Source of the DNA: Evansella tamaricis
GTDB lineage: Bacteria; Bacillota; Bacilli; Bacillales; Salisediminibacteriaceae
Reading direction: 5' to 3'
Length of the DNA stretch: 64,000 bases
Assembly: GCF_019042215.1 (NCBI RefSeq)
Contig: NZ_JAHQCS010000178.1
Span: forward strand, 62,001 to 126,000
Shown: positions 8,761-17,486 of the stretch, piece after piece
Layout of the letters: every line of letters starts with the position of its first letter
Numbering within the stretch: the stretch's first letter is position 1
The notes under the pieces: generated by a model
What the model was told of the DNA's origin: nothing
Databases searched by the model: none
Seen by the model: only the letters and a program-made list of their open reading frames with translations
Position numbers and translations under genes: made by a program

Positions 8761-10503
8761 TTAAAACAACTCCTTGCATTGGTTGTGAATTTCAGATGGT
8801 AAGAATGGATTTCCATCGTATTTTAAAATCGATTGAATATCTCCACGGGAAAGGTTCATCTTCGTAAGTTGAGTAAGTTGTCCAGTTGCATTATTTTCCA
8901 CTACAACAACTTTTTTCGCCTTATCAACCATCGCCTTCAATTCATCAGTCGGGAAAGGATGCAGAAGTCGAACTTGTCCGTGGTTCACTTTTAAACCATC
9001 CTTTTCTAGTCTAGGAATTGCTTCTTGAATTGTTCCACGAGTTGAATTAAATCCTAGAATGAGCAAGTCAGCTTCCTCATGACGCTCATCTTTATACACA
9101 GGACTCGGAAACACTTTTGGAAGTTCCTGTAATTTTCTAAGTCGTTTATCCATTTGTGCTTTACGGTTTTCTGGGCTTTCCGATGGTTTTCCTTGTTCAT
9201 TATGCTCAACCCCGGTCACATGGTGAATACCATTTTTCATCCCTGGGATGACACGTTTGGAAACGCCATCGTCAGTAACTTCATATCGTTTAAAATAAGC
9301 ACTTTTTTCCAGTTCAGGTAGTTCTTCTTCTAGATTTAATTTCCCACGTCGAATGTTAACTTTGCTAAAATCTAACGGTTCCACAGTTTGTTTTCCTAAA
9401 GACAATGCTAAATCTGTGACAAGAATAACTGGTACTTGATATTCTTCCGCAATATTAAACGCTTCAACAGCATCGTAGAACGCTTCTTCCACGGTGGAAG
9501 GAGTAATAACAACTTTTGGGATTTCCCCATGTGTTCCATAAATCATTGCAAAGATATCTGATTGCTCTTGTTTTGTAGGTAACCCCGTACTTGGTCCCCC
9601 ACGTTGTGTATCTACAATAACGAGAGGTGTTTCCGTAATACCACTAAGCCCAATTGCCTCCATCATTAATGAAAGACCAGGACCTGCAGACGCGGTTAAA
9701 CTACGCACCCCTGCGTAATTTGCCCCTATTGCCATCGTACAAGCAGCAATCTCATCTTCCGTCTGAATCACTGTTCCACCATATTCAGGAAGTTTTTTAA
9801 TTAAATACTCCATAATTTCTGAAGCAGGTGTGATTGGATAGGCAGGCATAAACCGTGCTCCCCCTGCTAATGCTCCCAAGGCAATTGCGTCATTTCCAAT
9901 CATAAACATCCGGCTTTTACCATCCGCCTCTTTTAATTGAAAATCTCCTACACTACCTTCTGCTTCCTTCTTGAAATATTCCATCCCCGCTTCAATGGCC
10001 TGAAGATTTTTTTCAACGACAGAAGCCCCTTTACGGGAGAAGATTTGTTCCACAACGGAATTAAATGCTTCTACTTTAAGGCCTAATAAGGCGCTGGATG
10101 CACCAACTGCGACCATATTTTTCATTAGAGAAGTTCCTAGATCTGTTGCAATCTCCGTAAACGGAACAGAAAAAAGATTCGCTGTACAACCTTCTGGCTG
10201 CTTAGGCGAAAACTTACTGTCTCCAATAATAACTCCGCCTGGTCGCAATTCATGATGATTTAAGTCAATCGTTTCTTGATCAAACGCAACGAGAATATCT
10301 AAATCATCTGATATGGAATTCGTTGCTGTCGTACTCACACGGATTTTATTATTCGTGTGTCCCCCTTTAATTCTTGAAGAAAAGTGTCTATATCCATATA
10401 AATAATACCCCTGACGGCTTAAAGCCATTGAAAAGATCTCACCAGTACTTTCGATCCCTTCACCTTGCTGTCCTCCAACTTTCCAGGAAAGCTGATTGAT
10501 CAT
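8761..10503 (-). CDS. korA: 2-oxoacid:ferredoxin oxidoreductase, fused gamma-alpha subunit
   Basis: The 580-residue protein combines an N-terminal gamma domain (about 1-190, starting MINQLSWKVGGQQGEGIEST) with the alpha pyrimidine-binding domain (from about 195, PAYPITPASEIME, then the conserved GGPSTGLPTKQEQSD loop). With KorB it forms the oxidoreductase that links TCA-cycle oxoacids to ferredoxin. The start at 10503 is preceded by GGGGTGG; the longer frame upstream begins without a ribosome site. A consensus CcpA cre site lies in the leader. In other Bacillaceae this pair also lies between spoVS and miaB. Confidence 0.93.
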   Translation of the reverse strand: MINQLSWKVGGQQGEGIESTGEIFSMALSRQGYYLYGYRHFSSRIKGGHTNNKIRVSTTATNSISDDLDILVAFDQETIDLNHHELRPGGVIIGDSKFSPKQPEGCTANLFSVPFTEIATDLGTSLMKNMVAVGASSALLGLKVEAFNSVVEQIFSRKGASVVEKNLQAIEAGMEYFKKEAEGSVGDFQLKEADGKSRMFMIGNDAIALGALAGGARFMPAYPITPASEIMEYLIKKLPEYGGTVIQTEDEIAACTMAIGANYAGVRSLTASAGPGLSLMMEAIGLSGITETPLVIVDTQRGGPSTGLPTKQEQSDIFAMIYGTHGEIPKVVITPSTVEEAFYDAVEAFNIAEEYQVPVILVTDLALSLGKQTVEPLDFSKVNIRRGKLNLEEELPELEKSAYFKRYEVTDDGVSKRVIPGMKNGIHHVTGVEHNEQGKPSESPENRKAQMDKRLRKLQELPKVFPSPVYKDERHEEADLLILGFNSTRGTIQEAIPRLEKDGLKVNHGQVRLLHPFPTDELKAMVDKAKKVVVVENNATGQLTQLTKMNLSRGDIQSILKYDGNPFLPSEIHNQCKELF

Positions 10504-10726
10504 CCTTATTCCACCCCTTCTAATGTGACAATGAGAAACCTTCGATTGTGATTGTGAAAACATTCATTTACACTAAAACAGAAATATGTACGTGTTATCC
10601 TGGAGTCTTCCTTTAAATAATATCCCAAGAAACACCTCTACTTTCATCAATCCCCATTTATTGACCTCGTTCCTTTCAAACTGTGAAGTAAAAACAAATC
10701 CTTTTCATAGAATAACAGAAAGCGTT

Positions 10727-10740
10727 TTCACTCCGATTCT
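10727..10740 (-). promoter_or_regulatory. CcpA catabolite-responsive element (cre) before korA
   Basis: Minus strand TGAAAACGCTTTCT matches the cre consensus TGWAARCGYTWNCW at every position. It lies about 25 bp downstream of a likely -10 element, a position typical of CcpA repression. This predicts korAB is lowered by preferred carbon sources. Motif-based. Confidence 0.7.
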
Positions 10741-10763
10741 ATTTTTCTCTAACTCACTTTTAT

Positions 10764-10772
10764 ATTGTAACA
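10764..10772 (-). promoter_or_regulatory. Likely extended -10 of the korAB promoter
   Basis: Minus strand TGTTACAAT fits a TGn-extended -10. No convincing -35 is seen at the right distance. It lies about 260 bp before korA, giving a long leader that contains the cre site. The rest of 10504-10846 shows no gene. Confidence 0.4.
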
Positions 10773-10846
10773 TAACTTTCACAATTTCTAAAACAAGAAT
10801 ATTCAAGCTATTTTACTGCATACTGGGGTTTCCCTTTCATTTCAAC

Positions 10847-10873
10847 AAAAAACCTGCTTGAAACCCAAGCAGG
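10847..10873 (-). terminator. Intrinsic terminator of spoVS
   Basis: Stem CCTGCTTG (10853-10860) with CAAGCAGG (10866-10873), then six T on the minus strand, 17 bp past the spoVS stop. Confidence 0.9.
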
Positions 10874-10889
10874 GAAAACTATGACTATA

Positions 10890-11150
10890 CTATCGAGGCT
10901 CAATAATTAATTTAATTGCAGTACGCTCATCCCCATCAATTTGGATGTCTGTGAACGCCGGGATACAAATGAGATCAATACCACTAGGTGCCACAAAACC
11001 ACGGGCTATGGCAACTGCTTTTATGGATTGATTTAATGCACCAGCTCCTATTGCTTGAATCTCAGCTGCCCCTCTTTCTCGAATTACTCCAGCTAATGCA
11101 CCGGCAACGGAATTAGGATTAGATTTTGCTGAAACTTTTAATACTTCCAC
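10890..11150 (-). CDS. spoVS: Stage V sporulation protein S
   Basis: SpoVS is a small Alba-fold nucleic-acid-binding protein. In B. subtilis it is under sigma-H control and is needed to pass stage V and for coat assembly. The 86-residue sequence starts MEVLKVSAKSNPNSVAGALA and is nearly invariant across the family, including GAGALNQSIKAVAIARG. The ATG at 11150 has AAGGAGG upstream. It has its own terminator and a 184-bp gap before ymdB holding no gene, so it may be transcribed from its own promoter as well as from ymdB. Confidence 0.97.
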   Translation of the reverse strand: MEVLKVSAKSNPNSVAGALAGVIRERGAAEIQAIGAGALNQSIKAVAIARGFVAPSGIDLICIPAFTDIQIDGDERTAIKLIIEPR

Positions 11151-11334
11151 TTGAGAACCTCCTTAAGGATTATGATGTGGTAAGATCTTTCCAAACATTG
11201 TAAATAGTACTTCTCTCTCTATTTTTCTGTACCTATATTTTACAACGAAATGGTTTCAAAAAGTTAAAAAATTCTAATTTTTTTCTCTTTTTGTATATAT
11301 TCATTCCTTTTGCAAATATTCTTCTTTTACTTAT

Positions 11335-12126
11335 TTAGTCAAAAAATGGGCGATCTTCATTTATGTTAATCCTATGGATTGATTCTGCCTTACCTTCTTT
11401 ATTCAGAGTTAGATAAACGCCGTTAATTTGTTCTCGCCCTTCAGCTACTTCAAACCTGGATGGTAAACTGGTCAAAAATCTGTTAATAATGATCTCTCGG
11501 TCCATACCTAGGATCCCATCATAAGGTCCAGTCATGCCTACGTCTGAAATATATGCTGTTCCTTGTGGCAAAATTCTCTCATCTGCAGTTTGAACGTGTG
11601 TATGAGTACCAACCACTGCAGATACTCTTCCGTCCAGAAACCAACCCATCGCTTGTTTTTCGCTCGTTGCCTCAGCATGAAAATCCACAAAAATATACGG
11701 TGTTTTCTCTTTCACTTCATCAACAATTTCATCTAATTTTCGAAATGGACAGTCTATCGGAGGTAAAAAAGTTCTTCCTTGACCGCTTATAACCCCGATT
11801 TTTTTATTACCAAATTTGGTAATAACATATCCCACACCGGGATTTCCATCGGGAAAGTTTGCAGGACGTACGAGGCTTGGAACATCATCAATAAAATCAA
11901 ATATTTCTTTTTTATCCCATGTATGATTCCCAAGGGTTATCACATCTGCCCCTGATTCCTTTATTTCATGATAAATCTTTTCCGTTATCCCTTTTCCTCC
12001 AGCAGCGTTTTCCCCGTTCACAATCGTAATGTCGGGTCTATATTTTTGTTTTAGTTTCGGCAAAAATTGCTTTAAACAGTTTCTCCCAGGAGAGCCTACC
12101 ACATCTCCAATAAATAAAACTTTCAT
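11335..12126 (-). CDS. ymdB: Metallophosphodiesterase YmdB
   Basis: YmdB is a calcineurin-like phosphodiesterase with activity on 2',3'-cyclic nucleotides. In B. subtilis it controls the switch between motility and biofilm genes and affects RNA turnover together with its neighbour RNase Y. The 263-residue protein shows the metal-ligand blocks GDVVGSPGR (D8), NGENAAGG, GNHTWDKKE, the DFHAEATSEK stretch and GTHTHVQTAD. Start and length match the family. It follows rny as in B. subtilis, but here a 188-bp repeat element and the rny terminator separate the two, so the link may be partly uncoupled. Confidence 0.95.
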   Translation of the reverse strand: MKVLFIGDVVGSPGRNCLKQFLPKLKQKYRPDITIVNGENAAGGKGITEKIYHEIKESGADVITLGNHTWDKKEIFDFIDDVPSLVRPANFPDGNPGVGYVITKFGNKKIGVISGQGRTFLPPIDCPFRKLDEIVDEVKEKTPYIFVDFHAEATSEKQAMGWFLDGRVSAVVGTHTHVQTADERILPQGTAYISDVGMTGPYDGILGMDREIIINRFLTSLPSRFEVAEGREQINGVYLTLNKEGKAESIHRININEDRPFFD

Positions 12127-12294
12127 ATAACCTACTCCTTTAATTCTAAGAGAATGTTTCTTTCACAGTAAATCACTCAATCCTTGATGTTTAATTTAGT
12201 TTTCCACCTTGTTACAAAATCAATTAGTCTGAACCGGTATGAACCGGTATTTGCACACTATTTTTAAAATATTTACGAAATGCTATTTTATATG

Positions 12295-12482
12295 TAGGCT
12301 CTGTTATCGTTCAATGTTGATTTTTGCGAAATTCACTCCCTTTCCGCGGGCGGTTCGGGAGCCTCCTCGGTGTTTCACACCTTGCGGGGTCTCCCCTGAA
12401 CTCGCTTTTCCCGCAGGAGTGTCGTAAATTTCGCTAAAAATCATCCTATTAAAAAATCAACATTAGCCTTTAACATAGCCTA
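12295..12482. mobile_element. 188-bp MITE-like element, copy 1 (rny-ymdB gap)
   Basis: The ends form imperfect inverted repeats: the left end begins TAGGCTCTGTTA, and the right end read in reverse begins TAGGCTATGTTA; both then share AATGTTGATTTTT. The GC-rich core holds CCGCGGGCGG, GGAGCCTCCTCG, TGCGGGGTCTCCCC and CCCGCAGGAG, themselves partly complementary. A second copy of the same length lies at 30888-31075 with only about ten differences. There is no transposase, so it would be non-autonomous. Ten bases (GAACCGGTAT) are duplicated in tandem at 12231-12250 just outside. Confidence 0.75.
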
Positions 12483-12487
12483 TATGT

Positions 12488-12519
12488 AAAAAATAAAGTG
12501 GCAGTAAAACGCCACTTTA
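12488..12519 (-). terminator. Intrinsic terminator of rny, overlapping its stop codon
   Basis: Arms AATAAAGTGGC (12492-12502) and GCCACTTTAT (12511-12520) followed by a T run on the minus strand. The rny TAA (12517-12519) lies inside the stem. Confidence 0.85.
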
Positions 12520-14082
12520 TTTCGCATACTCAACTGCCCTTGTTTCACGAATCACAGTCACTTTAATGTGTCCAGGATAATCGAGCTCGTCTTCAATTTT
12601 CTTTGTAATATCACGAGCTAGTCGATAAGAGTCTTCATCAGTTATGAAGTCAGGCTTCACCATAATTCGAACTTCTCGACCTGCTTGGATGGCGTAAGTC
12701 TTTTCTACGCCTTCAAATGATTCGGATATTTCTTCCAGTTTCTCTAGACGCTTAATATACGTTTCAAGAGTTTCCCGTCTGGCACCTGGTCTCGCAGCGG
12801 ATAATGCATCTGCAGCAGCCACAAGTGTCGAGATAACTGAAGTTGAATCGGTATCCCCATGATGTGATGCGATACTGTTTATTACGACTGGATGTTCCTT
12901 ATATTTCGTTGCAAGTTCCACGCCAATTTCAACGTGACTTCCTTCTACTTCATGGTCAATTGCTTTCCCTATATCGTGTAAGAGACCTGCGCGACGGGCC
13001 AATGCCACATCTTCACCAAGTTCAGATGCCATTAAACCACTTAGATAAGCCACTTCCATTGAATGCTTCAATACATTTTGCCCATAGCTTGTTCGGAATT
13101 TTAAGCGACCTAGTATCTTTATGAGATCTGGATGCAATCCATGAATACCCATTTCGAATGTGGATTGTTCACCATATTCGCGAATTAGTTCATCTACTTC
13201 ACGACGGGACTTGTCCACAGTCTCTTCAATTCGAGCAGGATGTATTCTTCCATCCTGTACAAGCTTTTCTAAAGCTGTCTTAGCAATCTCCCGACGAATA
13301 GGGTCAAATCCTGACAATATGACAGCTTCTGGAGTATCATCGATAATTAAGTCGATTCCTGTTAAGGTTTCTAAGGCACGAATATTTCGGCCCTCTCTCC
13401 CAATGATACGACCTTTCATTTCATCATTCGGCAAGTTAACCACTGATACGGTTGTTTCTGCCACATGGTCTGCTGCACAGCGTTGAATGGACATGGATAA
13501 GATCTCTTTTGCTTTCTTATCCGATTCTTGTTTTGCTCTTGTGACAGCATCTTTTATCATTACTGCTTTTTCATGTGTTAATTCTTCAGAAACAGTTTTC
13601 ATGATGATTTCACGTGCATCATCTTTTGTAAATCCAGAGATTCTTTCTAATTCCTGTTGTTGTTCTTTTAACATTTCCTCGACTTTGCTATTCATCTCGT
13701 CGATTTGTTTTTGACGTTTTGACAATTCATCTTCTCTTTTTTCAAGAGTCTCTTCTTTTTTGTCTAACGTTTCACTTTTACGGTCCAATAATTCTTCTTT
13801 TTGAACTAATCGGTTCTCCTGTTTTTGAATATCGTTTCGACGGTCACGGACTTCTTTTTCGGCTTCCATTCGAAGTTTATGTGCTTCATCTTTTGCTTCT
13901 AGAATGGCTTCCTTTTTACTAGCTTCCGCTTCTCGTTTGGCATCATCAATCGTTTGCTTTGCTAACGATTCCGCACTTGAAATTTTGGCTTCTGCAATCG
14001 ATTTACGAACGAAATATCCAATGAAGAAAACGATCACTGCAGTGAATAGCAAAATGAGGATTTGAACGCTTAAACTGTCCAA
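12517..14082 (-). CDS. rny: Ribonuclease Y
   Basis: RNase Y is the membrane-anchored endonuclease that starts bulk mRNA decay in Bacilli. The 521-residue protein has one N-terminal membrane helix (about 7-25), a long highly charged coiled coil (about 30-180), a KH domain with the [12 protein letters not shown] loop (near 225), and an HD domain with the catalytic [12 protein letters not shown] (near 370). The start is TTG (TTG GAC AGT) with GGAGGTG upstream. A strong sigma-A promoter lies about 145 bp upstream. Its partner RicA and RNase J-family and PNPase genes are all in this window. Confidence 0.97.
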   Translation of the reverse strand: MDSLSVQILILLFTAVIVFFIGYFVRKSIAEAKISSAESLAKQTIDDAKREAEASKKEAILEAKDEAHKLRMEAEKEVRDRRNDIQKQENRLVQKEELLDRKSETLDKKEETLEKREDELSKRQKQIDEMNSKVEEMLKEQQQELERISGFTKDDAREIIMKTVSEELTHEKAVMIKDAVTRAKQESDKKAKEILSMSIQRCAADHVAETTVSVVNLPNDEMKGRIIGREGRNIRALETLTGIDLIIDDTPEAVILSGFDPIRREIAKTALEKLVQDGRIHPARIEETVDKSRREVDELIREYGEQSTFEMGIHGLHPDLIKILGRLKFRTSYGQNVLKHSMEVAYLSGLMASELGEDVALARRAGLLHDIGKAIDHEVEGSHVEIGVELATKYKEHPVVINSIASHHGDTDSTSVISTLVAAADALSAARPGARRETLETYIKRLEKLEEISESFEGVEKTYAIQAGREVRIMVKPDFITDEDSYRLARDITKKIEDELDYPGHIKVTVIRETRAVEYAK

Positions 14083-14228
14083 GACAGATTCACCTCCTCA
14101 TGCTATTTCTTTGGTGGAACTTAAGTTTCATGTTTTCATTTGTTCATTTGTTCATTTGTTATTAAAAAACGCACATCCATAACAGTTAAAAACAAGTTTG
14201 AGTATGTTGTATAAAAGTATTCTTTCTA

Positions 14229-14257
14229 ATTGTATTCTTCATATTTTACAATGTCAA
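14229..14257 (-). promoter_or_regulatory. Sigma-A promoter of rny
   Basis: Minus strand TTGACA (14252-14257), 17-bp spacer, TACAAT (14229-14234). The -35 is a perfect consensus. The leader is about 140 nt and contains a short triple direct repeat (ATGAACAA-type) at 14135-14160. I see no gene in the rest of 14083-14477. Confidence 0.75.
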
Positions 14258-14477
14258 GCATTGGTAAAGGTTCTGTAACATCTATCCGTCTTATTTCTTA
14301 CTATTTCACTTTTATTTTACATATATATAGGAAAGTACTAAAAATTTTCAGGAGAAAGATGTGCTTTCAAGTCATTGTATGTTAATAGAAATACATAATC
14401 TGAAAGAGGTGTCAGTGAGGGGCTAGTTATTCTGCTATTTAAATAGAAAGGGATTTTATGAATCAGGTTCAAATAAG

Positions 14478-14502
14478 AAAAAAGCACCTAGTGGGGTGCT
14501 TT
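14478..14502 (-). terminator. Intrinsic terminator of recA
   Basis: AAAGCACC (14481-14488) pairs with GGTGCTTT (14495-14502), followed by a T run on the minus strand, eight bases past the recA stop. Confidence 0.9.
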
Positions 14503-14509
14503 TCGTCTA

Positions 14510-15559
14510 TTACTTAATGTCTAAAGGTATTTCTCCAGACTCCGTTGGATCAGCTGCCGGTACAGTAACTGCTTCGTTTAACCCGTGGAATTCACGAATT
14601 TTCGATTCAATAGTACTAGTCATGTCCGAGTTTTCCTTCAAGAACTGCTTAGCATTCTCTCTACCTTGACCTAAACGCTCTTCATTGTAGGAATACCAGG
14701 CACCACTTTTTTGAACGATATCTAAATCAGATGCAATATCTAATATGGAACCTTCACGGGAAATTCCTTCTCCATACATAATATCCACTTCAGCGGTCTT
14801 AAACGGTGGAGCAACTTTATTCTTTACAACCTTGATCTTTGTTTTATTCCCGATCATATCATTACCTTGCTTCAATGTTTCGGCACGACGTACTTCTAAA
14901 CGTACAGAGGAATAGAATTTTAATGCACGTCCACCTGGAGTCGTCTCTGGATTACCAAACATTACTCCGACTTTTTCACGGATCTGGTTGATAAATACAG
15001 CAATCGTTTTTGACTTGTTAATGGCACCGGAAAGCTTACGAAGTGCCTGTGACATCAATCTAGCCTGTAAACCAACGTGACTGTCTCCCATTTCCCCTTC
15101 AATCTCTGCTTTTGGAACAAGTGCTGCAACCGAGTCAATAACAATCATGTCCACCGCTCCACTGCGAACTAATGCTTCCGCAATTTCCAGTGCCTGCTCT
15201 CCTGTATCCGGTTGAGAAAGAAGTAATTCATCAATGTTAACTCCTAAGTTTTGTGCGTAAATAGGATCGAGCGCATGCTCAGCATCTATAAAAGCTGCTT
15301 GTCCGCCATTCCGTTGTATTTCCGCAATTGCATGTAAAGCTACGGTTGTTTTACCAGAAGATTCTGGACCATAGATTTCAATTATTCTTCCTTTTGGATA
15401 TCCCCCTACTCCTAAAGCAATATCTAAAGCAAGGGCACCACTTGATACGGTCGATACTCGTTGCTCTGCTTGTTCACCTAGCTTCATGATAGAACCTTTA
15501 CCAAATTGCTTTTCAATTTGGCGAAGGGCCATGTCAAGGGCTTGTTTGCGATCTGACAT
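14510..15559 (-). CDS. recA: DNA recombinase RecA
   Basis: RecA forms filaments on single-stranded DNA, drives strand exchange and triggers LexA self-cleavage. The 349-residue protein has Walker [10 protein letters not shown] (64-72), Walker [13 protein letters not shown] (near 140), the L1/L2 DNA loops (with [22 protein letters not shown] near 195-215) and the usual C-terminal domain. The ATG at 15559 has GGAG upstream. It has its own promoter with a LexA box and its own terminator, so it is a separate transcription unit. Confidence 0.99.
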   Translation of the reverse strand: MSDRKQALDMALRQIEKQFGKGSIMKLGEQAEQRVSTVSSGALALDIALGVGGYPKGRIIEIYGPESSGKTTVALHAIAEIQRNGGQAAFIDAEHALDPIYAQNLGVNIDELLLSQPDTGEQALEIAEALVRSGAVDMIVIDSVAALVPKAEIEGEMGDSHVGLQARLMSQALRKLSGAINKSKTIAVFINQIREKVGVMFGNPETTPGGRALKFYSSVRLEVRRAETLKQGNDMIGNKTKIKVVKNKVAPPFKTAEVDIMYGEGISREGSILDIASDLDIVQKSGAWYSYNEERLGQGRENAKQFLKENSDMTSTIESKIREFHGLNEAVTVPAADPTESGEIPLDIK

Positions 15560-15640
15560 GTTTACCTCTCCTTTTTTTCAATAATTAACAACATAGATAT
15601 AATAGATGCCTCGAATAAGGCTTTTATCATTTCTATATCT

Positions 15641-15669
15641 ATCTTAACCTTTTTCTATCAATTTGCCAA
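15641..15669 (-). promoter_or_regulatory. Sigma-A promoter of recA
   Basis: Minus strand TTGGCA (15664-15669), 17-bp spacer, TAAGAT (15641-15646). The LexA box lies eight bases upstream of the -35, and the start codon is about 80 nt downstream. Confidence 0.6.
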
Positions 15670-15677
15670 TATATTTG

Positions 15678-15691
15678 CAAACGTTCGTTCG
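15678..15691 (-). promoter_or_regulatory. LexA (DinR) SOS box of recA
   Basis: Minus strand CGAACGAACGTTTG fits the Bacillus SOS box CGAAC-N4-GTTYG exactly. recA is a known LexA target in Bacillaceae, so DNA-damage induction is expected. Confidence 0.9.
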
Positions 15692-15796
15692 CTATTTTTT
15701 CATTAAAAAAATTCAGCTAAATATTGACAATAAGTACTTGAAAATCGAAGGTTTTGATGCTTAAGGACCAATATATCTCAATCAAAAAATATTGCT

Positions 15797-15841
15797 GTTC
15801 ACAAAACGTTCGGGGACCAGGTCCCGGAACGTTTTGTGAAC
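15797..15841. repeat. 45-bp near-perfect palindrome
   Basis: Two 22-bp arms (15797-15818 and 15820-15841) are inverse complements except for one base, around a single central A. The outer part is GTTCACAAAACGTTC, and the centre reads GGGACC-A-GGTCCC. Such GGGACCnGGTCCC-type palindromes are common dispersed repeats in Bacillus genomes (general knowledge). It lies between the helicase terminator and the recA control region. Confidence 0.8.
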
Positions 15842-15845
15842 AAAT

Positions 15846-15878
15846 AAGCATGCAATTCAATTATTGAAATGCATGCTT
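15846..15878 (-). terminator. Likely terminator of the pgsA-cinA-helicase unit
   Basis: 15-bp arms AAGCATGCAATTCAA and TTGAAATGCATGCTT with one mismatch and a 3-nt loop, 24 bp past the helicase stop. The T run is weak (ATTTGTTC), so some read-through is likely. Confidence 0.5.
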
Positions 15879-15902
15879 TGTATTTCATTCATTGGATGGC
15901 CT

Positions 15903-17483
15903 TTATCTTCTTTTCGGTCTTGGTTTTGCTGGTTCTAAATTAATTCTCGCTCCATTTACGCGGGAATACTTCAAGCCTTCGTACACGAAAGGGGCGACCT
16001 CTTGAGGAACTTCCATAAAGGTGAAGTTATCGAATATATCGATTCTCCCAACAGCACTGGCTGGAATACCCACTAAATGGGAAACTTCTTCCGATAATTT
16101 CTTTGGCGTGAGTTCAATGTTTCTTCCAACATTAATAAAGAAACGTGTCATTCCCTTTTGTGCGCCTGTATCCCCAAAGTCATATCCATCATCTTTCAGA
16201 TCATCATGACTATAGAAAGCAAGTTTCATGAGGGATCCGACGATTTTTTCCGGGGGATACTGATCTAATAGTTCCTTTACTAAACCGTCATATAAACCTG
16301 TATCTTCCTCTTCACTCTCTATAAGATCAATGATTTGTCCCTTCCAAACATGCTGTTGCTTCTCGACCACTTCTTCAACAGAAGGCAATCTCTCAGATGG
16401 GATGTTCATTTTAATTTCTGCTTCAATTGAGCGTAAATGTTTCATTTCCCTTGGTGTAACTAATGTTACAGCGATTCCTTCACGACCAGCTCTTCCCGTT
16501 CTTCCTATACGATGGACATAGCTTTCAGGATCTTGCGGAATATCATAGTTAATGACATGAGAAACATTTTCCACGTCAATCCCCCTCGCTGCAACATCGG
16601 TTGCAATAAGGAACTCGATGGAAGAATCACGGAACTTCTTCATGACAATATCCCGCTGAGCTTGGGTTAAATCTCCATGAAGGCCATCGGCCATATATCC
16701 CCTTGCCTGTAATGCCTCTGTTAACTCCGCAACACCTTTTTTCGTACGGCAGAAAATAATACCTAAGTCGATCGTTTCACTGTCGATGACACGACATAAG
16801 GATTCCATCTTATTTTTTTCCAGTACTTTATAATACACTTGGTTGATGGAAGGGGCAGTCACTTCTCCCTTGCTGATCGTTATCTGTTTCGGCCGATTCA
16901 TGTATTTGTTCGACAGTTTTCGAATTGGAGGTGGCATGGTGGCAGAAAACAGCATAGTCTGACGTTCACGGTTGACTTGTTGCAGAATTTTTTCAATGTC
17001 CTCAATAAATCCCATATCTAACATTTCATCTGCTTCATCTAAAATAAGAGTGTGAACACTCCTTAACTGAAGGGTATTGCGGTTTAAGTGATCAAGTACC
17101 CTACCAGGGGTACCAACCACAACTTGAACCCCACGTTTTAAAGCCTTAATTTGATGACCTATTGACTGACCTCCATAGATCGGGAGAATCTGGGCATTTT
17201 TATATTTTGATAACTTTTGTAATTCCCCTGCTACTTGGATCGCCAGCTCCCTCGTTGGTGTTAAAATCAATGATTGTACATGCTTGTCTCTTGTTACATG
17301 TTCTAAGAGAGGGATCCCAAATGCTGCTGTTTTACCTGTCCCAGTTTGAGCCTGCCCGATTACATCTTGTTTTTGCAATATTTCAGGTATTACTTTTTCT
17401 TGGATAGGGGATGGTGCCTCAAACCCCATATCTTTAATTGCCCGTTTAATCTCATCAGATATTGGAAAATCTTCAAATTTCAT
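15903..17483 (-). CDS. DEAD-box ATP-dependent RNA helicase with DbpA-type RNA-binding domain
   Basis: A 526-residue RNA helicase. The motifs are in order: Q motif (near 3-28), Walker A AQTGTGKT (45-52), PTRELA (76-81), GGQ (104-106), TPGR (125-128), DEAD (149-152), SAT (180-182), ARGID (299-303) and HRIGRTGR (324-331). The C-terminal ~75 residues (445-517) are a DbpA/DeaD-type RNA-recognition domain, and the protein ends in a basic PRPKRR tail. It resembles CshA/DeaD more than YxiN, so roles in ribosome assembly, cold growth or mRNA decay are likely. It begins three bases past the cinA stop and must be co-transcribed with it. B. subtilis has no gene between cinA and recA. Confidence 0.93.
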   Translation of the reverse strand: MKFEDFPISDEIKRAIKDMGFEAPSPIQEKVIPEILQKQDVIGQAQTGTGKTAAFGIPLLEHVTRDKHVQSLILTPTRELAIQVAGELQKLSKYKNAQILPIYGGQSIGHQIKALKRGVQVVVGTPGRVLDHLNRNTLQLRSVHTLILDEADEMLDMGFIEDIEKILQQVNRERQTMLFSATMPPPIRKLSNKYMNRPKQITISKGEVTAPSINQVYYKVLEKNKMESLCRVIDSETIDLGIIFCRTKKGVAELTEALQARGYMADGLHGDLTQAQRDIVMKKFRDSSIEFLIATDVAARGIDVENVSHVINYDIPQDPESYVHRIGRTGRAGREGIAVTLVTPREMKHLRSIEAEIKMNIPSERLPSVEEVVEKQQHVWKGQIIDLIESEEEDTGLYDGLVKELLDQYPPEKIVGSLMKLAFYSHDDLKDDGYDFGDTGAQKGMTRFFINVGRNIELTPKKLSEEVSHLVGIPASAVGRIDIFDNFTFMEVPQEVAPFVYEGLKYSRVNGARINLEPAKPRPKRR

Positions 17484-17486
17484 TGT

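Noticed and set aside
12239-12427. 62-codon plus-strand frame and its counterpart at 30729-31031
   Set aside because: Both read through the core of the 188-bp element; the shared peptide reflects the DNA repeat, not a gene.
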